A DNA stretch of 24,677 nucleotides from an uncultured Eubacteriales bacterium (GTDB taxonomy: Bacteria; Bacillota; Clostridia; Saccharofermentanales; Fastidiosipilaceae). A model generated the notes under the pieces. The model made no database searches and was not told where the DNA came from. It saw nothing but the letters and a program-made list of their open reading frames with translations. The translations under genes and the position numbers were made by a program. The stretch spans positions 1 to 24,677 of the forward strand of contig CABKML010000021.1 of the NCBI GenBank assembly GCA_902373515.1, written 5' to 3'. This document shows, one piece after another, positions 7,339 through 14,604 of the stretch; the stretch's first letter is position 1, and each line of letters starts with the position of its first letter.

Positions 7339-7822
7339 TTTTGTTCCCAACCAAATTAATGATTATAGTAATAATATTTTTATTAAATTAAAAATTTATA
7401 TAGTGCAAATGAAAAACTAAAAATGCATGTAAATATGCATAATCACTATCGTTAGTATATCAGATTAACTATTAAAAATCTCGCACACAACATAACTGTA
7501 TTGTTCTTGTAATAATATATAAGCATTTTATTATTTTTAATTATGATTCCACCTGTGCAACATCTAAATCAATTATTACCCTCTTCAAATCCACAATTGC
7601 GCTCCATATACTCCTACTCCTCCAAAACTTTCACTAAATTATCACATCCTAAAACTCGCTGAAGAAAGTGCCGAATTTCGCTTGTACTCATGCTGTGACA
7701 AACAGTGAATACCGGGCGCTGTCTGCAACACAGCAGCCTGCAACATAGCAACGCAGCGACAAAAAAGGCGTAACCGGCAAACTACCGATTACGCCACTTT
7801 AAGCGACATTTACAAACGCACC
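7339..7822. other. AT-rich intergenic region between surface protein and PTS operon
   Basis: The left part should hold the surface-protein promoter (candidate TATAAT at 7362-7367 on the minus strand, weak -35). It also contains the repeated hexamer ATGCAT. A 25-codon minus-strand frame near 7617-7694 (MSTSEIRHFLQRVLGCDNLV...) ends in a stop and shows no family resemblance; it may be debris. The right end holds the PTS terminator. Nothing else is recognisable. Confidence 0.5.
7761..7795 (-). terminator. Terminator of the PTS operon
   Basis: On the minus strand GGCGTAATCGG pairs with CCGGTTACGCC (one mismatch) around 7 bases, followed by TTTTTT. It lies just after nagE. Confidence 0.92.
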
Positions 7823-9322
7823 TTACATGCCGGCAATCTTGTGCAACGCATCAGCCACAAACTGCACATCCGGTCCGATAATAACCTGCAAAGCATTTTT
7901 GCCCGGCTTCAGCAAACCTGAAACATGTAAATTTCTGATTCTCTTCTCATCGACAAGATTATCGTCAACCAATTCCAAACGCAATCTCGTAATGCAATTG
8001 TCAATAGAAACAATATTCTCACGTCCGCCCAAAGCTGCAAAAATTTCCTGCGCCATATGCTGATAATCTTTATTAACATGCGAATCATCAGCTTCTTCCG
8101 CCTCGGTATTATCCTCGCGGCCGGGAGTTTTCAAATTCAAAGTCTTAATCAAAACAGTAAAGACAACGAAATAAACAACAAAGGCGACCACACCGATTAA
8201 CAATAAGAGCAGACCGTTTTTGGCACCCGGAGCATTGAAGCTCAAGACCCAATCGACAAAACCGGCGGAGAATTGGAAGCCGGCGCGAACAGGTAAGTAA
8301 GCGCACAGAGCAACAAAAATACCGGTTAACAAAGCGTGCACCAGATAAAGGACTGGAGCCAAGAACATGAACGCAAATTCCAAAGGCTCGGTAACACCGG
8401 TGAAGAAGGAGCACAAAGCAGCCGAAGCGCAAAGGCCGATAACCATCTTCCTTTTCTCAGGTTTAGCCGTAACAACGAAAGCCAAAGCGGCAGCCGGCAA
8501 ACCGAACATCATAATCGGGAAGAAACCGGTCATGTAAATACCGGTAGCGGAAACCTGCCCGCCTCCCAAAGTATTAATCATAACTTCCGACAAAGGCAGA
8601 ACTTTGGCACCTGAACCCCAGAATCTTGCAATATCCGAAATACCGGCAATATCAAACCAGAAAACGGAATTCAAAGCATGATGCAAACCGACAGGAATCA
8701 ACAGGCGGTTAAAGAAAGCGTAAATACCGGCGCCGACACCTCTGAGGCCGATAATTGCCTGACCGAAATTTACTAAAGCGTTGTAGACTGCCGGCCAGAT
8801 GAAGAACAGCGGAATGCAACAAACTAAAGTAATAAGAGCCGTCATAATAGCGACGGAACGGCGACCGGAGAAGAAAGCCAACCATTTGGGCAATCTCGTA
8901 TCTTTGAAGGCGTTATAAGTATGTCCGCCGATCAGACCGGAAATAATACCGATAAACTGTGTAGAAATTTTGGCAAAAGCAACAGGAACTGTCGTCGGAT
9001 CCAGGCCCAAAGCCTTATAGTACACAGTTACGGAAGCTGTGCTCAAAACAGTTGTAAAGACCAAGAAAGACACCAAACCGGCCAGAGCCGACGTACCCTC
9101 TTTATCTTTGGCCATACCGACAGCAACACCGATAGCAAACAGCAGCGCCATATTGTCAATTAAAGCACCGCCGGCTTTCAGGCAGAAAGCTGCAATAATG
9201 TTACCTGAGCCCCATGCTTGAGGATCAATCCAGTATCCTATGCCCATCAGAATACCTGCAACAGGTAAAGCGGCAACAGGAAGCATCAACGACTTACCTA
9301 ATCTTTGTAAGTACTTAATCAT
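7823..9322 (-). CDS. nagE: PTS EIICB, N-acetylglucosamine/glucose type
   Basis: This 499-residue sugar permease of the Glc/GlcNAc PTS family has an N-terminal EIIC membrane domain (about residues 1-400). Family hallmarks are LLFAIGVAVGMAKDKEG, NRLLIPVGLHHALNSVFWFD and the TGVTEPLEFAFMF loop. A hydrophilic linker and an EIIB domain follow, with the phosphocysteine in DNCITRLRLEL (Cys443). There is no fused EIIA, unlike E. coli NagE; the EIIA is the separate first gene of this operon. The LHHALNSVFWFD motif is closer to NagE than to PtsG, so GlcNAc is the likelier substrate, but glucose cannot be excluded. A GGGGGA ribosome binding site precedes the ATG. Confidence 0.88.
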   Translation of the reverse strand: MIKYLQRLGKSLMLPVAALPVAGILMGIGYWIDPQAWGSGNIIAAFCLKAGGALIDNMALLFAIGVAVGMAKDKEGTSALAGLVSFLVFTTVLSTASVTVYYKALGLDPTTVPVAFAKISTQFIGIISGLIGGHTYNAFKDTRLPKWLAFFSGRRSVAIMTALITLVCCIPLFFIWPAVYNALVNFGQAIIGLRGVGAGIYAFFNRLLIPVGLHHALNSVFWFDIAGISDIARFWGSGAKVLPLSEVMINTLGGGQVSATGIYMTGFFPIMMFGLPAAALAFVVTAKPEKRKMVIGLCASAALCSFFTGVTEPLEFAFMFLAPVLYLVHALLTGIFVALCAYLPVRAGFQFSAGFVDWVLSFNAPGAKNGLLLLLIGVVAFVVYFVVFTVLIKTLNLKTPGREDNTEAEEADDSHVNKDYQHMAQEIFAALGGRENIVSIDNCITRLRLELVDDNLVDEKRIRNLHVSGLLKPGKNALQVIIGPDVQFVADALHKIAGM

Positions 9323-9374
9323 AATATCCCCCTTTATTAATTCCGACCTCGGTCAGAACATAAATTTGGTTTAC

Positions 9375-9632
9375 TTATAAATTTTCGGCAAAAAACTTCT
9401 CCAACTCGGAAGCTGCCGTTTTTTCGTCTTCACCCTCAACACTGACGGTAAAAGTATCGCCTTTTTTCAAGCCTAAAGTTAACAGGCGGATCAATTTCTT
9501 GCAGTCGACTGTTTTGTCACCGAACGTTAAGCTCACCTTAGACTTAAAAGAAGCGCACTTGGTGGCCAACAATCCTGCCGGTCTGGCATGCAAGCCTAAA
9601 TCATCTTTGATTGTGTAAGTAAATTCTGTCAT
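9375..9632 (-). CDS. ptsH: HPr phosphocarrier protein lacking Ser46
   Basis: The 85-residue HPr has the active-site His15 in LGLHARPAG. It accepts phosphate from Enzyme I and passes it to EIIA. Aligned without gaps to B. subtilis HPr, the regulatory segment NLKSIMGVMSLG reads DCKKLIRLLTLG, so Ser46 is Lys46 and Met48 is Ile48. HPr kinase/phosphorylase could not act on this residue, so CcpA-type catabolite control through this copy is unlikely. GGAGG lies 4 bases before the ATG. It sits between ptsI and nagE. Confidence 0.93.
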   Translation of the reverse strand: MTEFTYTIKDDLGLHARPAGLLATKCASFKSKVSLTFGDKTVDCKKLIRLLTLGLKKGDTFTVSVEGEDEKTAASELEKFFAENL

Positions 9633-9660
9633 ATTTCCTCCAATTACGACATATTATACA

Positions 9661-11280
9661 CTAAAAAGCAGTGTGTGCAATAGCGCGGCGTACGGCCAAT
9701 GTTTTAGCGGGAGAAACTGATAGTTCCGTAAAGCCGTATTCGATCAGTTTCGAGGTTAAAGAGGTGTTGCCGGCAAGTTCGCCGCAGATACCGGCCCAAA
9801 TGCCGTGTCTCTGGGCAGCTTCGGCCACCATTTTCATCAAGCGTAAGACAGCTTCATTCGTATCGTCGTATAAGTATGCGACATCCGGATTTTGGCGATC
9901 ACAGGCTAAAGTATATTGCGTTAAATCATTAGTACCGATGCTGAAAAAGTCAACTTCCGCCGCTAATTCATCCGCCAGTACACAGGCTGCCGGTGTCTCG
10001 ATCATAATGCCGAAAGGAATATCATCGGCAACTTTATAATCGGCTTTTAACAACTCTTCCTTGCACTCGGCGATTATCTGCTTGCACTGTCTGACTTCGT
10101 CTACCGAGATAATCATCGGAATCATAATGGCCAATTTACCGTATACGGAAGCACGTAACAGGGCTTTCAGCTGCTCTTTAAACAAAGGTTTATCGGCCAG
10201 ACAGATGCGCACAGCTCTTTTGCCCAAAGCCGGGTTAGCCTCTTTTTTCAAGCGCAAACAGGTAACTTGCTTGTCTGCACCGATATCCATCGTTCTGACT
10301 ATCAGCAGTTTACCCTGCAAAGCTTTTAAGGCTTTGGTATAAATTGCAGTCTGCTCTTCTTCTGTCGGCAAGCTCGAACGTCCCATATACAAAAATTCGG
10401 AGCGGAAAAGGCCGACACCTTCGGCACCGTTAGCTTCAACAGCCGCAATATCATCGACGCTACCGATATTGTTGTACAATTTGATAACTCGGCCGCTTTT
10501 CGTGACGCTGGGCTTATGCAGATAGCGTTTCAACTCTTCCAATTCCGCCTGTCTGTCGGCAATTTTGACTTTATAATCGGCCAGCAATTCCTTATCCGGA
10601 TCACTTATCAGACAACCGCTCACCGCATCCAAAATTACAAGATCGCCGGTTTTCAGGTCTTTCTGCTTCACGGGGGTTTGAATCAAAGCAGGGACGTTCA
10701 TCCCTCTTGCTAAAATCGCCGTATGGGAATTGGCCGACCCTTGCCGCAAAACGAAGCCCAATATCTTGTCTTTGCGGAAAGTCACAGTTTCAGACGGTTC
10801 CAGATCATCTGCCAGAATCACAGACGGTACGGTTAATTCCGTTTGAGCTTCCACATTGCACAATATCCGGATTAAGCGATTGGAAATATCCTTAAAATCC
10901 AAAGCCCGCTCCTGCATGTACGCATCATCCAGGCTTTGCATCATTTTGGCGAAATTGTCTCCGGCCGTATAAACGGCATGCGGCGCATCAACCCCGGAAT
11001 TAATCAGATTCCGCACTTCATCTTTGAAGTCATCATCCTGAATCAACATCCTGTGAACTTCAAACAGCAAGGATTTATCCCTTCCCAGTTCGTTCAAAGC
11101 TTTAGTGAATAATTGTTTCAGCTGCTCCGTAGCAACCTTGAGCGAATGTTCGAACTTAGCCTGTTCTTCCGCTATCGTTCCCTTGACATATTCGCATTTA
11201 TCCAAGGAAAATTTCTCATAAACAAAAACAGGCGCAACAACCAAACCGGGCGATATAACCCGACCTTGATATGTAGTCAT
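9661..11280 (-). CDS. ptsI: PTS Enzyme I (PEP-protein phosphotransferase)
   Basis: Enzyme I moves phosphate from PEP to HPr. The 539 residues show the N-terminal HPr-binding helices, the phosphohistidine loop GSANSHTAILARGMNVPAL (His186), the PEP-binding region (GVGLFRSEFLYMG, MIETPAACVLADEL, SIGTNDLTQYTLACDR) and the C-terminal GICGELAGN (Cys499). It is slightly shorter than the usual 570 or so. The loop reads GSANSH instead of the textbook GGxTSH, but the His is present. Start ATG 11280, preceded by AAGGTGA. Confidence 0.95.
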   Translation of the reverse strand: MTTYQGRVISPGLVVAPVFVYEKFSLDKCEYVKGTIAEEQAKFEHSLKVATEQLKQLFTKALNELGRDKSLLFEVHRMLIQDDDFKDEVRNLINSGVDAPHAVYTAGDNFAKMMQSLDDAYMQERALDFKDISNRLIRILCNVEAQTELTVPSVILADDLEPSETVTFRKDKILGFVLRQGSANSHTAILARGMNVPALIQTPVKQKDLKTGDLVILDAVSGCLISDPDKELLADYKVKIADRQAELEELKRYLHKPSVTKSGRVIKLYNNIGSVDDIAAVEANGAEGVGLFRSEFLYMGRSSLPTEEEQTAIYTKALKALQGKLLIVRTMDIGADKQVTCLRLKKEANPALGKRAVRICLADKPLFKEQLKALLRASVYGKLAIMIPMIISVDEVRQCKQIIAECKEELLKADYKVADDIPFGIMIETPAACVLADELAAEVDFFSIGTNDLTQYTLACDRQNPDVAYLYDDTNEAVLRLMKMVAEAAQRHGIWAGICGELAGNTSLTSKLIEYGFTELSVSPAKTLAVRRAIAHTAF

Positions 11281-11303
11281 TATATTTCATCACCTTTCAA
11301 ATA

Positions 11304-11807
11304 CTATTTGCGTAAAACTACCATTTCCGTATCGCCGGCAGTTACCTGAGCGGCATCTTTAACTTCAAAGTGCTTAAATTCATTGTGATTGCAAATAACC
11401 ATCATAACTGTTGCCGGATGCTTATGTTCCTGCAAAACGGCCTTATCAAACTTGATTAAAGGCGTACCTTTAGTAACTTCATCACCGGTTTTTACCAAAG
11501 CCGTAAAGCCTTCTCCCTGCAATTTAACCGTATCAATCCCGATATGCAAAAGCAGTTCGGCGTCTTTAACCTGCATAGTTAAAGCATGTTTGGTCGGGAA
11601 AACTTGTGTAACTTTGCCGCCAGCCGGAGCAACCAAAGTATCACCGCTAGGCTCAACTGCCACGCCCTTACCTAACATTTCGCCTGAAAATACCGGATCG
11701 GCAACGTCCTTCAGTGCGACAAATTGACCGTCAACCGGAGCACACAGCACAACTTGCGCCGCTTCTCCGTCTTTGCCCAGTAATGATGATAATAAATTCT
11801 TAAACAT
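11304..11807 (-). CDS. crr: PTS EIIA, glucose type
   Basis: This is a single-domain EIIA-Glc of 167 residues. The family landmarks are CAPVDGQFVALKDVADPVFS, the structural His74 in TKHAL and the phosphorylated His88 in LLLHIGIDTV. It passes phosphate from HPr to the EIIB domain of the nagE product, three genes downstream. It is the first gene of the PTS operon, with AGGACG before the ATG. The gap to ptsI is 23 bases. The symbol crr is by family; it may be named differently in Bacillota. Confidence 0.92.
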   Translation of the reverse strand: MFKNLLSSLLGKDGEAAQVVLCAPVDGQFVALKDVADPVFSGEMLGKGVAVEPSGDTLVAPAGGKVTQVFPTKHALTMQVKDAELLLHIGIDTVKLQGEGFTALVKTGDEVTKGTPLIKFDKAVLQEHKHPATVMMVICNHNEFKHFEVKDAAQVTAGDTEMVVLRK

Positions 11808-11951
11808 ACACTTACGTCCTATTCTAATACATGTGTAGAATAAGCCCGCTTATTTTTAAGCAGACAATAAGCATATTTTAACATATTCGCTGATATTAAA
11901 TGCACTGCAGCAAGCGGAAAAGGCGCTAATAAAGTCCATTTATTCAGCTTG

Positions 11952-11994
11952 TTTGCACAAAATTTATAATTTATTCCGCTCCATTTTGTGTAAA
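11952..11994. promoter_or_regulatory. Inverted repeat upstream of the PTS operon
   Basis: TTTGCACAAAAT and ATTTTGTGTAAA face each other across 19 bases, about 150 bases before the EIIA start codon. No T-run follows on either side, so it is not an obvious terminator. It may be an operator for the PTS operon. Confidence 0.3.
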
Positions 11995-12005
11995 ATGCAA
12001 CAAAA

Positions 12006-12758
12006 TCAGCCGAGTGTACGCAGTTTTCGACTTAATTTGAGCAAAATTCGAAGCACGAGCAAAATTAAAGCATAGGCTACGACTAAAGCAGTGACAGTGA
12101 CTGAAATAATATATTGAACCAGATTGGAAAAAAACTCACCCTCAACCAAATTAATCAGGCGGGATTCCGCCGGATCAAGTTGCCACAAATCATTAGTAAA
12201 GAGCAATTCATGAAATTTCCACCAAAAAGTGGAAAAATCACAGGCGGCAAATACTGCAATAATGGCGATAAACAGCAACGCCGTCACGATACCGCCGATA
12301 AATCCGGCACGATAGCTTAAAAGATAATCTGTCCATGAAGTTGCCGCAGCTCGACGATACAACAAAGGCAGTAACAAAAACAAAAGTACGAATACGGTCA
12401 GAGCCGCTTTTTGGCTGAACATAACTCTTTGCAGCAAGCTCTTGACATCGACCATATGGTCCTTTTCCCGCCGGTTGAACATTTCCGTCTTCTGCCCGCT
12501 ACTGAGCAAGCGAACTTGCAGATTAAGATCGTCATGTCGCTGCAAAAGATAGTCGAAAAGGCAATCTACGGATTTATTCAGATCCGCCGCATCAATGTCC
12601 ACTTTCGTCGACGTTTGTAATTTGCGGAAATTATCCTGATAAAACTGTCGATTAAAGCAACAGTAAGTTAAACTTTGTAATAAGATGACCCAAGTAAGAC
12701 TCAGGCTCATTATTACAGCCAAACTTATTTGTAATCCGTTTCGTTGATACTTGCCCAT
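12006..12758 (-). CDS. DUF1461 / TIGR01906 integral membrane protein
   Basis: The 250-residue protein has four predicted membrane helices (about 9-29, 118-134, 152-172, 213-238). A soluble loop of about 85 residues separates the first two. The segment FHELLFTNDLW (from 182) and the following LDPxxSRLINL are the hallmarks of this family, whose function is not established. The gene starts 10 bases after the stop of the HAD gene, so they are probably co-transcribed. Confidence 0.82.
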   Translation of the reverse strand: MGKYQRNGLQISLAVIMSLSLTWVILLQSLTYCCFNRQFYQDNFRKLQTSTKVDIDAADLNKSVDCLFDYLLQRHDDLNLQVRLLSSGQKTEMFNRREKDHMVDVKSLLQRVMFSQKAALTVFVLLFLLLPLLYRRAAATSWTDYLLSYRAGFIGGIVTALLFIAIIAVFAACDFSTFWWKFHELLFTNDLWQLDPAESRLINLVEGEFFSNLVQYIISVTVTALVVAYALILLVLRILLKLSRKLRTLG

Positions 12759-12768
12759 AGTTAACGCT

Positions 12769-13386
12769 TTACAGCTCCAATAATTCCTGCGGCCGCTTCA
12801 AGTAATAGGCACAGGCAGTAGAAGCAGGCAATTTCGTGCCCCAACCGGCCAACGCCGCATCGATACCGGCAGCCTCCGCACATTGCAAATCGAAAAGTGT
12901 GTCGCCGACAAAAAGAATATCCGCCGCTGAAGCTCCCGTTTTTTCCATATAGCACAACAATATATCCGGCGCCGGTTTGCGTTTCTGCACCATATCGCCG
13001 CAAACGGCTGTGCCTAAATATGAATAAAGGGGCAACTTTTCAAAATCCGCTAAATATTCCGCATATATTCTGCTTGTACCGATGCCCACGTTAACGCCCC
13101 GGGCGTGTAACTGCATTATTGTCTGTTCGATACCGTCAAAAAATTTCGGCGGTTCCTGATATTCAATCAGATAGCGTTCCCACAAGCGAATGATAGGTTC
13201 TACATTGTCATATCCCAATTTAGTTAAAATCGGTTCCGGTGCCATCCCCATCGCCCAGCCTAAATCTTCAACCGGATGGTCAACACCGCGCATGTCAATT
13301 ACCGCCTGTCTGAGTGTTGATAGGACTTTCAACTCGCTGTCCACCAAGGTGCCGTCAACATCGAAAACAATATGTTTATATTTCAT
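12769..13386 (-). CDS. HAD-superfamily phosphatase (phosphoglycolate phosphatase/PpaX-like)
   Basis: The 205-residue protein carries the HAD motifs: FDVDGTLVDSE with the nucleophile Asp9 and acid/base Asp11, then GIGTSR (motif II), a Lys in QKRKPAPD (motif III) and ILFVGDTLFDLQCA (motif IV). A small helical cap lies between motifs I and II. Substrate is uncertain: such HADs hydrolyse phosphoglycolate, pyrophosphate or sugar phosphates. First gene of a two-gene unit with the DUF1461 gene. Confidence 0.85.
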   Translation of the reverse strand: MKYKHIVFDVDGTLVDSELKVLSTLRQAVIDMRGVDHPVEDLGWAMGMAPEPILTKLGYDNVEPIIRLWERYLIEYQEPPKFFDGIEQTIMQLHARGVNVGIGTSRIYAEYLADFEKLPLYSYLGTAVCGDMVQKRKPAPDILLCYMEKTGASAADILFVGDTLFDLQCAEAAGIDAALAGWGTKLPASTACAYYLKRPQELLEL

Positions 13387-13569
13387 CTTCCTTTTCTCTC
13401 ACTTCTGTAGGCTTATACTACTTTACAAGGATATTTTTACAATTAAATTAAAATTAGATAAACTTACGGGCTTTTCTCCATTTTCCACGAGTGGTACTTA
13501 CTTTTATCATTTTTTATTAGTTAAGTTATCCAAGTTTTGCTGCCCTGCTGCTTAGCAGAAAAAAGCAGT

Positions 13570-13597
13570 AAAAAGCACCGATGCAAATATCGGTGCG
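13570..13597 (-). terminator. Terminator after tRNA-Val
   Basis: On the minus strand GCACCGAT, loop ATTTGC, ATCGGTGC, then TTTTT, only a few bases after the tRNA 3' end. Confidence 0.92.
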
Positions 13598-13601
13598 AAA
13601 A

Positions 13602-13675
13602 TGGGCGATACAGGGCTCGAACCTGCGACCTCATGCGTGTGAAGCATGCGCTCTAACCAGCTGAGCTAACCGCCC
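13602..13675 (-). tRNA. tRNA-Val (anticodon CAC)
   Basis: All arms of the 74-nt cloverleaf fold. The acceptor GGGCGGT pairs with ATCGCCC (one GU), and the D-arm is GCTC/GAGC. The anticodon stem CATGC/GCATG holds the loop TTCACAC, and the T-arm is GCAGG-TTCGAGC-CCTGT. The anticodon at loop positions 34-36 is CAC, reading the valine codon GUG. The discriminator is A and CCA is not encoded. It has its own promoter and terminator, so it is a single-tRNA transcript. Confidence 0.96.
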
Positions 13676-13685
13676 GTTGTTGCTA

Positions 13686-13713
13686 ATTATATCATTAAAT
13701 CGACACAAAGCAA
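13686..13713 (-). promoter_or_regulatory. tRNA-Val promoter
   Basis: On the minus strand TTGCTT (13708-13713), 16 bases, then a perfect TATAAT (13686-13691), ending 10 bases before the mature tRNA 5' end. Confidence 0.6.
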
Positions 13714-13746
13714 CTTAACAGGCCCGGTGCAGCCCGGCGCATAAGA

Positions 13747-14586
13747 CTAATGCGTCAACCAGGCCTGAACACAATTGCAGATCAATTGCGCCACTGTTAA
13801 AAGTCCTACGCCTCCGGGTACCGGCGTATAAGCTGCCGCCTTGTCATAGCAGGAATGATTAACGTCCCCGACCAGTTTTCCCTGTTCATTCCGATTAATT
13901 CCGACATCAATCAAAATAACGCCGTCTTTCACGGCCGCAGGCGGTAAAAATTCCGGTTTGCCGACGCTGACAACAATCAAATCCATCGTTTGGCTGAGCG
14001 TAAATAAATTTTTGGTTTTGGAATGAGCTATCGTAACGGTTGCATCTTCACTGAGCAACATTGCGGCCAGGGGTTTGGCAACAATATTGCTGCGGCCGAT
14101 GATTAAGCAATTTTTCCCTGCCAAAGGTATATCGTAATAATGTAACAGAGCCATAATTCCCGCCGGAGTACAAGGTCTGATACCCGGGACATTGAGCCAA
14201 CAGGCACCCATATGCTCTTTCCCGAAGCCGTCAACGTCTTTATCCGGTCTGATAGCCTCCTGCACTTCAGCTACATTTATATGAGCCGGTAAAGGTAATT
14301 GCACCAAAATTCCGTCAGTTGTCTTATCCTGATTAAGCTCTTTTATTTTGCTTAAAATATCAGCTTGTGTGCAGTTTTGCGGCAAAATAATCGTTTCATT
14401 AATTATGCCCGTTTCATCACAGGCTTTCAGTTTATTCCGTACATACGCCTGCGAAGCTGCATTATCTTCGCCGACCATTATGATAGCTAATTTGGGGGCT
14501 CGGCCCAAGCGTTGCAAATTACTCTCAATCACGGTCTTAGCCTGCCGCTTCATTTCGCTTGCTACATCTTTTCCTGCTAATATCAT
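13747..14586 (-). CDS. folD: Bifunctional methylene-THF dehydrogenase / methenyl-THF cyclohydrolase
   Basis: FolD interconverts 5,10-methylene-THF and 10-formyl-THF using NADP. The 279 residues are the usual length. Landmarks are AYVRNKLKACDE (catalytic Tyr and Lys), GILVQLPLPAHI, PDKDVDGFG, the NADP-binding GRSNIVAKPLA and the C-terminal YTPVPGGVGLLTVA. Start ATG 14586 with AAGGAGA upstream. It follows ftsK by 18 bases and is likely the last gene of the rnhA-nudix-ftsK-folD unit. Confidence 0.96.
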   Translation of the reverse strand: MILAGKDVASEMKRQAKTVIESNLQRLGRAPKLAIIMVGEDNAASQAYVRNKLKACDETGIINETIILPQNCTQADILSKIKELNQDKTTDGILVQLPLPAHINVAEVQEAIRPDKDVDGFGKEHMGACWLNVPGIRPCTPAGIMALLHYYDIPLAGKNCLIIGRSNIVAKPLAAMLLSEDATVTIAHSKTKNLFTLSQTMDLIVVSVGKPEFLPPAAVKDGVILIDVGINRNEQGKLVGDVNHSCYDKAAAYTPVPGGVGLLTVAQLICNCVQAWLTH

Positions 14587-14604
14587 TTAAGTTTCTCCTT
14601 GCCG

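Noticed and set aside
7617..7694. Small minus-strand peptide gene MSTSEIRHFLQR…
   Set aside because: 25 codons only, no convincing binding site, no known family; noted only in the intergenic entry.
10720..10740. Enzyme I active-site loop GSANSH as a defect
   Set aside because: The catalytic His is present and loops of the type G-S-x-N-S-H occur in Enzyme I of Clostridia, so it is probably normal variation.
14587..14604. Riboswitch upstream of folD
   Set aside because: Only 18 bases separate ftsK and folD, so there is no room for a leader structure.
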